DNA of 31,692 nucleotides from DATJMJ01 sp035503975 (GCA_035503975.1 DATJST010000455.1:1-31692); one strand, 5' to 3'; shown: positions 1-7,776, counted from the stretch's first letter. Translations and numbers: made by a program. The notes: generated from the letters alone by a model not told the origin.

Positions 1-2
1 CG

Positions 3-839
3 GTAGCTCACGGCATCTCCGGCAACCGAAGGGCGATGAACGACGCGATCGCCGCGATGCACGATAGCGCGGGCGATCGCGACACAGCGCAGATGATCGC
101 GCTGGCGAACGGCGTCTCCATCTGCCAACTCGGCGACGGGCAGCTTCCCGAGGCAATCGACGCCATGGACAGCGCGATGGGACTGCTGCGGTCTGCGAGT
201 GGTGGCGCCCGCGACTTTCCTGGCCGATGGGCGCTGATGCGAACCGTCGCCGCCGACGGTGGCGAAGGTGCCAGGGAAGAGTGCCGGGCCCTAGAGTTCG
301 ACACCCCCATGAGCCGTGCGACGCTGTGGGCAGCAGACGCAGTGGCCGCCGGCCGGAAGGGCGAAGACGCCGAGTCGCTCTTCGCCGCCGCAGACGAGGA
401 ACTTGGCCGGCTCGAAGGGGGCTTCCTTCGAAGCCTGGCCCGGCTGCTGGTGGCACACTGTGCCCATCAGGACAGCTGGGGTACCCCAGGTGCCTGGTTG
501 CGGGAGTCGCTCGCAAACTTCGAGGACCTCGACCTCGCCAACTTCGCCCACCGGTGCCGGCTCGGGCTCCGGGCTATAGGCGAAGCCGTCCCACGTGCCG
601 CCCGCTCCGACCAGGTGCGCGTTCCTGGGCCGTTGGTCGCCCAGGGTGTCACCGCCCGGGAGGCCGAGGTAATGGCGCACGTCGTTGCCGGCCACTCCAA
701 CCGGGACATTGCCGAGCGCTTGCACCTGTCGGTCCGCACAGTCGAAAAGCACGTCGAGCGAGTGCTCATGAAGACAGGCTCCACCCGCTCTGAGCTGGGG
801 CGATTGGCCAAGACCGTCGGGGTTCAACCGGTCGACTGA
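3..839 (+). CDS. LuxR-family transcriptional regulator, C-terminal part (5' end outside window)
   Basis: The reading frame is open from the left edge with no stop, so this is taken as the C-terminal part of a longer regulator; the first ATG inside the window (36) would give 267 residues. The last ~65 residues are a typical LuxR/GerE helix-turn-helix: VTAREAEVMAHVVAG, then the recognition-helix segment SVRTVEKHVERVLMKTG. The preceding ~190 residues are Ala-rich and helical without a receiver domain, like the C-terminal helical-repeat part of large ATP-binding LuxR (LAL) regulators; that subtype is inferred from length and composition. It precedes the SRPBCC gene by 149 bp on the same strand. 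The family assignment of the HTH is firm; targets and ligand are unknown. Confidence 0.88.
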   Translation, partial: VAHGISGNRRAMNDAIAAMHDSAGDRDTAQMIALANGVSICQLGDGQLPEAIDAMDSAMGLLRSASGGARDFPGRWALMRTVAADGGEGAREECRALEFDTPMSRATLWAADAVAAGRKGEDAESLFAAADEELGRLEGGFLRSLARLLVAHCAHQDSWGTPGAWLRESLANFEDLDLANFAHRCRLGLRAIGEAVPRAARSDQVRVPGPLVAQGVTAREAEVMAHVVAGHSNRDIAERLHLSVRTVEKHVERVLMKTGSTRSELGRLAKTVGVQPVD

Positions 840-888
840 CCCTCGGTACGCAGTTGTCTGGGTTGGCGACCGGCCAGGTACGTAGTCA

Positions 889-898
889 TTCCCGGGAA
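889..898. promoter_or_regulatory. Palindrome TTCCCGGGAA upstream of the SRPBCC gene
   Basis: A perfect 10-bp palindrome, extended as CATTCCCGGGAAATG with one extra base in one arm, lies 91 bp before the SRPBCC start, in the gap after the LuxR-type gene. It could be an operator for the following genes, but a single GC-rich palindrome in GC-rich DNA is weak evidence. Confidence 0.25.
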
Positions 899-988
899 AT
901 GTCGTAGCGCTCTACCGATGTGCGAAACAGTCCCCGGGCGGACGATGGAGCCATGCCATCGATCCGCATATCCCGGAGGGAGCACGGC

Positions 989-1462
989 ATGACCCCCGCC
1001 TCCACCCTGCCGGACAGCTTTACCACCACCCTGTCCGTCGACCAGAGCCCAGAGGAAGTCTTCGCCTCCGTCCTCAACGTCCGTGGCTGGTGGTCAGAGA
1101 ACATCGACGGCCCCGCTGACCGCCCCGGTGAGGTGTTCACCTACCACCACCGCGACGTCCACCGCTGCACGATCCGCGTGACCGAGTTGGCCAGCCCGAC
1201 GCGGGTCGTGTGGCAGGTGGTCGAGAACTACTTCGACTTCACCGAGGACGCCAACGAATGGACGGGCACCGAGATCCACTTCGAGATCGCCCGCGACGGA
1301 TCGAAGACGGAGCTGCGGTTCACCCATCTCGGGCTCGTCCGCGCCTACGAGTGCTTCGACGTCTGTTCGGGTGCCTGGGACTTCTACATCCAGACCAGCC
1401 TTCGAGGTCTCATCCGCACCGGAGGGGGCCTCCCCAACCCCCTCGAGCAGCCACCCCGCTGA
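989..1462 (+). CDS. SRPBCC / AHSA1-type START-fold protein
   Basis: 157 residues. The sequence fits the AHSA1-like SRPBCC fold, a helix-grip beta barrel with a hydrophobic cavity. It opens with the strand-helix pattern TTTLSVDQSPEEVFASV and a GWW motif, has alternating strands in the middle (FTYHHRDVHRCTIRV, TELRFTHLGL), and ends in the long amphipathic helix WDFYIQTSLRGLIRTG. Such proteins bind small hydrophobic ligands or act as accessory stress proteins; no substrate can be named. The ATG at 989 is chosen because CGGAGGGA lies 7 nt upstream; an ATG at 953 and the open frame back to 920 have no comparable ribosome binding site. It is followed 53 bp later by the dehydrogenase gene, probably in one transcript. 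Confidence 0.85.
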   Translation: MTPASTLPDSFTTTLSVDQSPEEVFASVLNVRGWWSENIDGPADRPGEVFTYHHRDVHRCTIRVTELASPTRVVWQVVENYFDFTEDANEWTGTEIHFEIARDGSKTELRFTHLGLVRAYECFDVCSGAWDFYIQTSLRGLIRTGGGLPNPLEQPPR

Positions 1463-1515
1463 GCGGCGGGGATGTTCGTTCACCGCCAAAAACATGCTCA
1501 AAGGAGGAGAATGCA

Positions 1516-2235
1516 ATGACAAAAACCCTTACCGACAAAACCGTCCTCGTTACCGGGGCCAGCCGGGGAATCGGGAAAGCCCTCGTCACCGAAGCCCTTC
1601 GACGCGGCGCGCTACGGGTCTACGCCGGGACTCGCCGGCCTATGGCGCAAACCGACGAGCGGGTCACCCCTCTCACCCTCGACATCACCGACCGGGCCCA
1701 GATCGAGGCGGCCGCCCACGTGGTCGACGCGCTCGACGTGCTCGTCAACAACGCCGGCGTGTTCGTCCCCAGCGCCTTGAGCGAACGCCATGCACTCGAA
1801 GAGCACCTCGCGGTGAACCTCTTCGGCACATACGACGTGATCGATGCCTTTCTCCCGCTGTTGGTCCGCTCGAAGGGGGCGATCGTCAACAACGTATCAA
1901 TAGGTGCGCTGGCACCGGTGCCGATGGCACCGGCCTACATGATCTCCAAGGCGGCCGCGTTCAACCTGACCCAATCGGTGCGAGCTTTGTTGGCTGGGCA
2001 GGGAGTATCGGTGCACGCGGTGCTGACCGGGCCAGTTGATACCGACATGATGCGGGCGTTCGACATCCCGAAAGCGTCGCCTGAGCTGGTAGCCGAGGCG
2101 ATCTTCGACGGGCTTGCCAACGGCGATGAGGAGATCTTCCCGGACCCGATGTCGCAGGCCTTGGCTGATGGCTGGCGAAAGGGCGTGGTCAAAGCACTCG
2201 AGCGCCAAAACGCTTCGTTTGTCGATGCGGCTTGA
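1516..2235 (+). CDS. Short-chain dehydrogenase/reductase (SDR)
   Basis: 239 residues, classical SDR length. It has a Rossmann fold with the cofactor glycine motif TGASRGIG near residue 14, the structural NNAG motif near residue 78, the catalytic Ser in VNNVSIGA, and the YxxxK pair in AYMISKAAA, so the active site looks intact. The step after the first strand (YAGTRRP) has basic residues, which suggests NADP(H) over NAD(H). The substrate is unknown. The ATG at 1516 follows the strong ribosome binding site AAGGAGGAG at 1501-1509; the frame is open farther upstream but without such a signal. It lies in the same-strand run of small redox-type genes. Confidence 0.93.
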   Translation: MTKTLTDKTVLVTGASRGIGKALVTEALRRGALRVYAGTRRPMAQTDERVTPLTLDITDRAQIEAAAHVVDALDVLVNNAGVFVPSALSERHALEEHLAVNLFGTYDVIDAFLPLLVRSKGAIVNNVSIGALAPVPMAPAYMISKAAAFNLTQSVRALLAGQGVSVHAVLTGPVDTDMMRAFDIPKASPELVAEAIFDGLANGDEEIFPDPMSQALADGWRKGVVKALERQNASFVDAA

Positions 2236-2350
2236 CACAAAGCCCTCGGCGAGGGTCAGACGACCAGGCGTGGGATATCAGCGCCTTTTGAAGAAAGTGA
2301 CGTTCGCCACCGGGTCTCCCAGTGGCAGCAGGTACGCGGGAGGTAGCGGC

Positions 2351-3037
2351 ATGGAACATCCCCCGATCGGTCTCACCGCGGTGAGCGCTGGGGTCAGAAA
2401 CTCCACAATGGCTGCGAAATTGGCCGTAGCAGCGGTACTCGCGATCGCGGTCGTTTGCTGGGTCTCAGCCATCCACCAGATGCACGCGATGAGCATGGGC
2501 CCGGGCCTCGGCTCGCTCGGCTTCTTCATCGGCATGTGGGCAACGATGATGGCAGCGATGATGTTGCCGGGAGCCATTCCGGTGGTGTTGTACCGGACTC
2601 ATACCCAAGGGGCCCGCGTCATCCCGCTCTTTCTGGCTGTGTACCTTGCGGTCTGGACGGTCGTCGGGCTGGTGGCCTATGCGCTCGACCGCCCACATAG
2701 TGCGCTCGTTGGTGGCGTCGTGACGATCGCCGCAGGCTTCTACGAGCTCACCCCCCTCAAGCGTCATTTCCGCCGGCGCTGTCATGAGACGCTTGGCTCT
2801 GGGCTCGGGTTTGGTCTCGACTGCGTCGGTTCGACCATCGGCCTGATGGCGATGCTGGTGGCCTTGGGCGTCATGAGCGTCACCTGGATGGTCGTAGTGG
2901 CAGTCGTCATCGTCGCCCAGAAGCTGCTCCCCGCGAAAGCCTCTCTCGACGTGCCGACCTCTTTGGCGATGATCGGCCTCGGGGTGGTCATCGCCCTTGC
3001 GCCATCGGCGGTTCCCGGGCTCATGCCCGCTATGTGA
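2351..3037 (+). CDS. DUF2182 integral membrane protein (predicted metal-binding)
   Basis: 228 residues with about six hydrophobic segments. The family signature is present: GMWATMMAAMMLPGAIP (Met-rich, predicted metal-binding helix) and YELTPLKRHFRRRCHETLG, matching the usual Y-x-L-TPLK-x-x-C/H-x-x-C pattern of DUF2182. Members are described as predicted metal-binding membrane proteins and often sit with DUF1326 genes; no DUF1326 gene is visible here. The ATG at 2351 follows CGGGAGGTAG; the frame upstream back to 2114 overlaps the dehydrogenase gene and is not protein-like. No transport substrate can be inferred. Confidence 0.88.
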   Translation: MEHPPIGLTAVSAGVRNSTMAAKLAVAAVLAIAVVCWVSAIHQMHAMSMGPGLGSLGFFIGMWATMMAAMMLPGAIPVVLYRTHTQGARVIPLFLAVYLAVWTVVGLVAYALDRPHSALVGGVVTIAAGFYELTPLKRHFRRRCHETLGSGLGFGLDCVGSTIGLMAMLVALGVMSVTWMVVVAVVIVAQKLLPAKASLDVPTSLAMIGLGVVIALAPSAVPGLMPAM

Positions 3038-3099
3038 GGCCCATCGCCTCTCGGTGCATCGTCGTGTAACGCCGGAACAGAACTGGAGGACACTCAGTT

Positions 3100-3906
3100 A
3101 TGACAACGAATTCGGGAACAGCCGGTGTGCCCCCGGAGCCTGGCGCTGAGCTGCCGAGCTTGCCGCCGGCCGTCGACCGGGCCACATTTGAAGCCGAACT
3201 GGACCGGCTGCGGGGTCGTGAGAAGGCGCACACCAGGGAAGGCGACGCGATCGCGGCCGCCCGACGGCGACTACCCATGGTCGAGGTCGCTGCCAAGCTT
3301 CCACTGCTTGGGCCCGACGGCAGGCTTACGCTTCTCGATGCTTTTGAAGGACGCAAGCAGCTGATTGCCTACTACTTCATGTGGAGCCCGGGACGGTCCG
3401 CGGCCGAGCAGTGCGAGGGCTGTACGTGGGTGGCGAGCCACGTCGGGGAGCTGTCCTACCTGCACTCTCGCGACATCACCTTCGCCGTGTTCTGTCAGGG
3501 CCCTTACCAAGAGAGCATCCGCTACCGCGACTTTATGGGCTGGGACATGCCGTGGTACTCGGCACTGCCTTCCCTCGAGGCGTTGCTCGTTGGGCGCGAA
3601 GTCGGGCTATTCCATCTCGTGTGTTACCTCCGAGATGGCGACCGCGTCTTCGAGACCTACTGGACGAAGCGCCGCGGTGCAGAGGTACTGGACTACAGCT
3701 ACGCGCTCATGGACCTCACGGTATACGGACGCCAGGAAGCATGGGAGGACTCGCCCGAGGGTTGGCCACAATCGGGGCACCTGTTCCGAACGGACGGCGG
3801 CGCGCCCGATTGGCCACGAGTCTCCGAGTGGCCGGGAGGACGCCCCACAGCCCAGTGGCCCCGCCTTGGAGCCGGGCGACCTGATGACCTCGGGGGCAAG
3901 CCCTGA
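3100..3906 (+). CDS. DUF899 family protein (thioredoxin-like fold), copy 1
   Basis: 268 residues. The DUF899 pattern runs from ELDRLRGREKAHTREGD through LPMVEV, the LLDAFEGRKQLIAYYFMW strand, a CxxC in EQCEGCTW, and the late segment ETYWTKRRGAEVLDYSYAL, followed by a YGRQEAWEDSPEGWPQ tail. The fold is thioredoxin-like and the CxxC could be redox-active, but no reaction is established for the family. The C-terminus carries about 50 residues of low-complexity Gly/Pro/Arg-rich sequence. The ATG at 3100 has GGAGGA 9 nt upstream. The nitroreductase-like gene starts 67 bp after it; a second DUF899 gene lies beyond. Confidence 0.9.
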   Translation: MTTNSGTAGVPPEPGAELPSLPPAVDRATFEAELDRLRGREKAHTREGDAIAAARRRLPMVEVAAKLPLLGPDGRLTLLDAFEGRKQLIAYYFMWSPGRSAAEQCEGCTWVASHVGELSYLHSRDITFAVFCQGPYQESIRYRDFMGWDMPWYSALPSLEALLVGREVGLFHLVCYLRDGDRVFETYWTKRRGAEVLDYSYALMDLTVYGRQEAWEDSPEGWPQSGHLFRTDGGAPDWPRVSEWPGGRPTAQWPRLGAGRPDDLGGKP

Positions 3907-3973
3907 TCCCAAGGGCGAGACCCGCCTGAAAATGATGCCGGAACCGATGACGACAGAGGAGGAGGAGAGCCTC

Positions 3974-4399
3974 ATGGACCAGGCCCACCAGGAGTACAAC
4001 GCCAAGATCATCGCAGAGTTGCGCGCCAACAAAGGACACGTCGGCGGCGACTGGGAGGACATACCGCTTCTCGTTATCCACCATACCGGAGCGCACTCTG
4101 GTGTAGAGCGAGCCAACCCAGTCGCATACCTCCCCGACGGCGCCGGCTACTTCATTTGGGCCGCGAACGGCGGGGTGCCGCGAAGCCCCGATTGGTACTT
4201 CAACCTGAAAGCTCGCCCCGAGACCCGGATCGAGGTCGGCAACGAAATCATTGACGTCCTAGCAGAGGAAGCGACCGGCACCGAGCGCGCGCGTCTCTTT
4301 GCCAACGCCACGGACAGGTACCCGCAGCTCCTCGAAGCTGCTCAGAGAACCGAGCGCGTCATTCCATTGATCGTCTTACACCCTGCAAGGAGCCGTTAG
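3974..4399 (+). CDS. F420-dependent nitroreductase/quinone reductase-like protein (DDN family)
   Basis: 141 residues. The sequence matches the deazaflavin-dependent nitroreductase family, split beta-barrel flavoproteins that use reduced cofactor F420: the N-terminal helix YNAKIIAELRANKGHVGG, then HTGAHSGVERANPVAY (family motif HxTGRxSGxxRxxPL), and the loop RSPDWYFNLKARP that contacts the cofactor. Physiological substrates are usually quinones or unsaturated compounds; none can be specified. The ATG at 3974 is preferred because the purine run GAGGAGGAGGAG ends 6 nt before it; an ATG at 3932 would add 14 residues. Located between two DUF899 genes on the same strand. F420 dependence is inferred from the family. 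Confidence 0.88.
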   Translation: MDQAHQEYNAKIIAELRANKGHVGGDWEDIPLLVIHHTGAHSGVERANPVAYLPDGAGYFIWAANGGVPRSPDWYFNLKARPETRIEVGNEIIDVLAEEATGTERARLFANATDRYPQLLEAAQRTERVIPLIVLHPARSR

Positions 4400-4443
4400 G
4401 CGCAGTGCAATCTCACCCCGAATCACAGAGAGGAGATGGCAGA

Positions 4444-5235
4444 ATGGCCCGGACCGGAACGCGTCAGGAGTGGCTCGCGGCAAGGGGCGAGCTCCTAAAG
4501 CGCGAAAAAGAGCTCACGCGGCTGGGTGACGAGGTCGCCCGACAGCGTCGGGGGCTCCCCTGGGTGCCCGTCCAAAAGGAGTACAGGCTCCAGACAGCAG
4601 ATGGGGCCAGGACGCTGGCGGAGCTGTTTGACGGCCGCTCGCAGTTGATCGTCTATCACTTCATGTTCGGCCCTAGCTACGACGGCGGATGTCCCGCCTG
4701 CTCGTCGACCGCTGACAGCTTCAACGGCGTACTCGCCCATCTCGAAGCCCGTGACGTCACGATGGTCTGCGTCTCGCGCGCTCCGATCCAAAAACTGCTC
4801 GACTATCGGGGCCGTATGGGCTGGAGCTTCAACTGGGCGTCCAGCTACGAGAGCGACTTCAATGTTGATTTCGGTGTTTCAGCCTGGGAAGGGACGACGC
4901 GCGAACCAGCGGCGCCACTGCTCGAGGCTAACGAGCTCGCGCTCCTTAAGGCCCTGCACGAGCAGCCGAGCATCCGTGAGGCTCTGCCGCTTGTCACAAG
5001 CCAGAATGCGAGCGCGACCGGGACCGACATCGACGGCTACTTCTCCGAGGGTCACGGCCTGAGCACGTTCGCTAGCGAGGGCGAGACCGTATACCACTGC
5101 TACTCGAGCTACGCCCGCGGTACTGAGTTCCTGATGGGTTATTACGCCATCCTTGACCGCGCACCCAAGGGCCGCAACGAAGGCGATCAGCCCATGAGCT
5201 GGCTACGCCGCCACGACGAATATGTGAGCAGCTGA
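4444..5235 (+). CDS. DUF899 family protein (thioredoxin-like fold), copy 2
   Basis: 263 residues, a full-length DUF899 protein: WLAARGELLKREKELTRLGD, RQRRGLPWVPV, ELFDGRSQLIVYHFMFGP, the CxxC in GGCPACSSTAD, DYRGRMGWSFNWASS, a late TVYHCYSSYARG strand, and the PMSWLRRHDEY terminus. Only moderately similar to copy 1 (3100-3906), so the pair is not a recent duplication. The ATG at 4444 follows AGAGAGGAGAT; the 13 residues upstream in frame have no signal. Last gene of the plus-strand run; it faces thrS tail-to-tail 96 bp later. A redox role is only suggested by the CxxC. Confidence 0.92.
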   Translation: MARTGTRQEWLAARGELLKREKELTRLGDEVARQRRGLPWVPVQKEYRLQTADGARTLAELFDGRSQLIVYHFMFGPSYDGGCPACSSTADSFNGVLAHLEARDVTMVCVSRAPIQKLLDYRGRMGWSFNWASSYESDFNVDFGVSAWEGTTREPAAPLLEANELALLKALHEQPSIREALPLVTSQNASATGTDIDGYFSEGHGLSTFASEGETVYHCYSSYARGTEFLMGYYAILDRAPKGRNEGDQPMSWLRRHDEYVSS

Positions 5236-5331
5236 GCGAGCGAACCGCCATGTTCTCCAACTTGACGATCCATCGGCCAGCCAGATGCAAGCGCCAGAAC
5301 GCGCAGGCCGTTGCAGGGATCAAGGGCCCGC

Positions 5332-6567
5332 TCAGGGCGCGCCGGTCCCTGGTAAGAGGCCGGCGGAACGGCTCGCGGCCACCCCCCGAACGAGATCCAC
5401 GAACTCGGCGGTGCCCATGACCGGGAGCTGCTCGGCGCCGCGGGGCCGGACGGACACGGTGCCAGTGGCGACTTCCCGCTCTCCCACGATGGCGAGGTAG
5501 GGCACGCGCTGGCGTTGGGCGTCGCGCACGCGGGCGCCCAAGGTGGCGTCGCGGTCGTCGAGGTCGGCCCGAAGCCCAGCGCGGCGCAAAGCGTCACGTA
5601 CCCCAGCCGCGTGGTCGAGGGCGTCGGGGCCGACCGGCAAGATGACGGCTTGGACCGGTGCCAGCCAAACGGGAAATGCTCCGTGGTGGACCTCGAGGAG
5701 GTGGGCGACAATGCGCTCCATGGTGGAGACGATCGAGCGGTGGACCATCACCGGTCGCTCGTAGGCGGCGCCCCTAATGAAGCCGAGCCCGAAGCGCTCA
5801 GGGAGGTGGAAGTCGACCTGGACGGTCGACAAGGTCTCCTCTCGCCCCTGGGGGTCGGTGACCTGGAGGTCGATCTTGGGGCCGTAGAAAGCGGCCTCCC
5901 CTTCAGCCTCCACATAGTCCAGGCCCAGGCCGGCAAGCGCCGAGCGCACCATCGCCTCAGCACGGGCCCACATTTCGGCCTCGCCGGCGTACTTCGGCCC
6001 GCTGCCCCGCCGTGACAGCCGGAGCACCGGCGCCGGGATGGCTAAGGCCTGGTAGGCCTGCCTGACCATGCCCAAGATCGAGGCAATCTCGCTTTCGACC
6101 TGCTCGCGGGCACAGAACACATGGCCGTCGTTGAGGGTCATCTGCCGGACGCGCGACAGGCCCCCGACGGCGCCCGAGCGCTCGTGACGGAACATGGTCC
6201 CGAGCTCGGCAAGGCGGAACGGCAGGTCCCGCAGGCCGCGGGGCTCCGCCCTATAGACCAGGATGTGGTGAGGGCAGTTCATAGGCCTGAGAACGACCTG
6301 CTCACCGCTCAGGTCCATGGGTGGGTACATGTCGTCGCGGTAGTGGTCCCAGTGGCCCGAGCGCTCGTAGAGCTCGCGCTTGGCCAGTTGCGGGGTGTAA
6401 ACGTGGCTGTAGCCGTGACGACGTTCGAGGTCCACGATAAAGCGCTCGATCTCGGCGCGTACAACGGCGCCGGCCGGCAGCCACAATGGCAGCCCCGGGC
6501 CGCAGGCGTCGTCGGTGGCGTAGACCTTGAGCTGGCGGCCTATGCGGCGGTGGTCCGGGACGTCCAT
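5332..6567 (-). CDS. thrS: Threonyl-tRNA synthetase, catalytic plus anticodon-binding domains only
   Basis: 411 residues. It charges tRNA-Thr with threonine. The class II core is complete: motif 1 region GPGLPLWLPAGAVVRAEIE, motif 2 LGTMFRHERSGAVGGLSRVR, and the three zinc ligands that select threonine (Cys in MNCPHH, His in NDGHVFC, His in MVHRSIVST). The C-terminal anticodon-binding domain follows (VWLAPVQAVILPVG to the end). The protein begins at DHRRIGRQL, which corresponds to the junction after the editing domain in standard ~640-residue enzymes, so the TGS and Ser-tRNA editing domains are absent. The ATG at 6567 has AAAGGAGA 5-6 nt upstream, so this is a genuine start. It is either a second, editing-free synthetase or relies on editing in trans. 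Its leader is described separately. Confidence 0.95.
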   Translation of the reverse strand: MDVPDHRRIGRQLKVYATDDACGPGLPLWLPAGAVVRAEIERFIVDLERRHGYSHVYTPQLAKRELYERSGHWDHYRDDMYPPMDLSGEQVVLRPMNCPHHILVYRAEPRGLRDLPFRLAELGTMFRHERSGAVGGLSRVRQMTLNDGHVFCAREQVESEIASILGMVRQAYQALAIPAPVLRLSRRGSGPKYAGEAEMWARAEAMVRSALAGLGLDYVEAEGEAAFYGPKIDLQVTDPQGREETLSTVQVDFHLPERFGLGFIRGAAYERPVMVHRSIVSTMERIVAHLLEVHHGAFPVWLAPVQAVILPVGPDALDHAAGVRDALRRAGLRADLDDRDATLGARVRDAQRQRVPYLAIVGEREVATGTVSVRPRGAEQLPVMGTAEFVDLVRGVAASRSAGLLPGTGAP

Positions 6568-6572
6568 AGCAG

Positions 6573-6578
6573 TCTCCT
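6573..6578 (-). promoter_or_regulatory. thrS ribosome binding site with complementary masking sequence
   Basis: AGGAGA (minus strand 6578-6573) is the thrS Shine-Dalgarno. A perfectly complementary TCTCCT lies upstream on the same transcript at 6610-6605, so the mRNA could fold to hide the site. Complementarity is directly visible; regulation is inferred. Confidence 0.55.
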
Positions 6579-6618
6579 TTTGTCTGGGTGGCCCACAGCC
6601 GCCGAGGAGAACCGCTCT

Positions 6619-6642
6619 CGCCCGGGGCCGTCGGCCCGGGCG
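6619..6642 (-). promoter_or_regulatory. GC-rich hairpin in the thrS leader
   Basis: On the minus strand CGCCCGGG (6642-6635) and CCCGGGCG (6626-6619) form a perfect 8-bp stem with an 8-nt loop, starting 19 nt after the stop of the Thr-codon leader peptide. There is no U-tract, so it is not a classical Rho-independent terminator; it may act as a terminator or pause site or as part of a switch. ACACCG (6646-6641), overlapping the 5' arm, can instead pair with CGGTGT inside the leader ORF (6676-6671), giving a competing fold. Confidence 0.5.
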
Positions 6643-6660
6643 GTGTCGCGTGCTTCGGCG

Positions 6661-6714
6661 CTACGCGTCAACACCGGGCGGGCCCGGCGTCGTGGTCACG
6701 TTGGCGCAGTACAT
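6661..6714 (-). CDS. Candidate thrS leader peptide with three consecutive Thr codons
   Basis: A 17-codon ORF, MYCANVTTTPGPPGVDA, lies 93 nt upstream of thrS on the same strand. It has AAGGG 7 nt before its ATG (6726-6722) and ends in TAG. Codons 7-9 are ACC ACG ACG. Ribosome stalling at these codons when charged tRNA-Thr is low would be expected to change the fold of the following RNA, the classic leader-peptide attenuation logic used for amino-acid operons and some synthetase genes such as pheST in E. coli. The ORF, RBS, Thr run and downstream hairpin are all seen in the sequence; its function is inferred. Pro-rich codons after the Thr run (PGPP) may add a further slow site. Confidence 0.6.
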   Translation of the reverse strand: MYCANVTTTPGPPGVDA

Positions 6715-6870
6715 CAGCACGCCCTTGAAGATATCAGGGGTACGGCGCTCAAGCGACGGAATAATTGTCATTCGGCGTTCAGTGACAGCCAGCCTCTGCC
6801 ACGCAAGTCAAAGAACCCGTACAATAACAGTTGATCTGGACGCCTGCTGGCGGTGTCGTCTTGAGGGCCC

Positions 6871-7422
6871 CTATTGCCTGGCATCCCAGTCGTGGCGCGA
6901 CAATTCGTACTCTACCTCACCCTGTTCGGTGCCCTCGATGGGATCGTCCCAGCTAAGTTGGAAAGTGCGCACGTATTTGAGCCCGCACCGTTCCATGACC
7001 CGCCTGGACCGTTTGTTGACCGCCATGGTCTGTGCCCAGACCCGCTTGGCCTCCCGGGCCGAGAACACCTCGTTCATGACCGTCAGCGTTCCCTCCGTCG
7101 CTAGGCCGCGACCCCAGTGCTGACGGACGAGGCGATACCCGAGCTCGTACTCGTCCTCATGCGTGGCCCTGGCTGCAAACCAGCCGACAAACTCCCCAGT
7201 CTCGCGTTCCCAGCCCATCCAGCGAGATCCGAGCGCCTTGGCTACCAGCCGCTCGACGTCTGACCTACTGCTCGGCTTTCCGCCTGTCAGGTAGCGCATC
7301 ACTTCGGGGTCGCTGTCCAGCACCACCAGCTGGTCCACATCAGTCATTGTGATGGGCCGCATGACGAGCCGCTCGGTCGCCAAGGCGCGTGTCGCGGCTG
7401 CCGTTCCCGCGTCGTGCACCAA
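6871..7422 (-). CDS. GNAT-family N-acetyltransferase (RimJ/RimL type)
   Basis: 183 residues. It has the RimJ/RimL-like opening LATERLVMRPITMTDVDQL, a central strand YELGYRLVRQHWGRGLATEG containing the acetyl-CoA pyrophosphate-binding Q/R-x-x-G-x-G/A loop (HWGRGLA), and the C-terminal NKRSRRVMERCGLKYVRTF segment typical of the family. It transfers an acetyl group from acetyl-CoA to an amine of a protein N-terminus or small molecule; the substrate is unknown. The longest frame begins with TTG at 7422; a GTG at 7419 is equally possible, and neither has a clear ribosome binding site. It reads toward thrS and ends 157 nt before the thrS leader ORF, so it could be the first gene of that unit. Confidence 0.9.
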   Translation of the reverse strand: MVHDAGTAAATRALATERLVMRPITMTDVDQLVVLDSDPEVMRYLTGGKPSSRSDVERLVAKALGSRWMGWERETGEFVGWFAARATHEDEYELGYRLVRQHWGRGLATEGTLTVMNEVFSAREAKRVWAQTMAVNKRSRRVMERCGLKYVRTFQLSWDDPIEGTEQGEVEYELSRHDWDARQ

Positions 7423-7440
7423 GAGCCATCATCGCGGCTG

Positions 7441-7776
7441 GTGAAGGGCTCGGCAATCGATTTAGCCGGCGCCCGGCCCGCAACGCCTGGCTCCGGTCCG
7501 CCGGGACGCGAGTGCCGCGACCGGTTGCGGCTGCCCGAGCGCGTTCATGTCAACCTGGTAATCGACTTCGCCCGAGCGCCGGTTGACCGGCGAGCCAAGG
7601 CTTGGCGCTACGGCTTTGCGCGCACGAAGGTGCTGGCGGCCGCGGGCCTGACCCTGCGAACTCGTCGTCGTGCGCCTCAATTGTTCGATCGGACATGGAG
7701 CAGCCGGGGCTATCGTGCGGCCTATGAAATCGGAGATCTCCCGCCCGTCCGGCTGGTTGGAGCTAAACCGGAATAG
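7441..7776 (+). CDS. Doubtful small ORF, no recognised family
   Basis: This frame fills most of the 423-bp gap between the two divergent GNAT genes. From the GTG at 7441 it would encode 111 basic residues (Arg-rich, e.g. TLRTRRRAPQLFDRTW). Third codon positions are fairly G/C-rich in the middle, as in real genes here, but high-GC DNA often gives open frames by chance. No domain, signal peptide or ribosome binding site was recognised. It may be a small hypothetical protein, a decayed gene remnant, or noncoding. Confidence 0.3.
   Translation: MKGSAIDLAGARPATPGSGPPGRECRDRLRLPERVHVNLVIDFARAPVDRRAKAWRYGFARTKVLAAAGLTLRTRRRAPQLFDRTWSSRGYRAAYEIGDLPPVRLVGAKPE

Noticed and set aside
6806..6811. TTGACT as -35 of the thrS leader promoter
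   Set aside because: The hexamer 17 nt downstream is CTGTCA, unlike a -10; the region is AT-rich but no promoter could be assigned with confidence.
6568..6870. T-box riboswitch upstream of thrS
   Set aside because: No AGGGTGG-N-ACCGCG antiterminator motif and no T-box specifier-loop layout was found; the Thr-codon leader ORF explains the region better.
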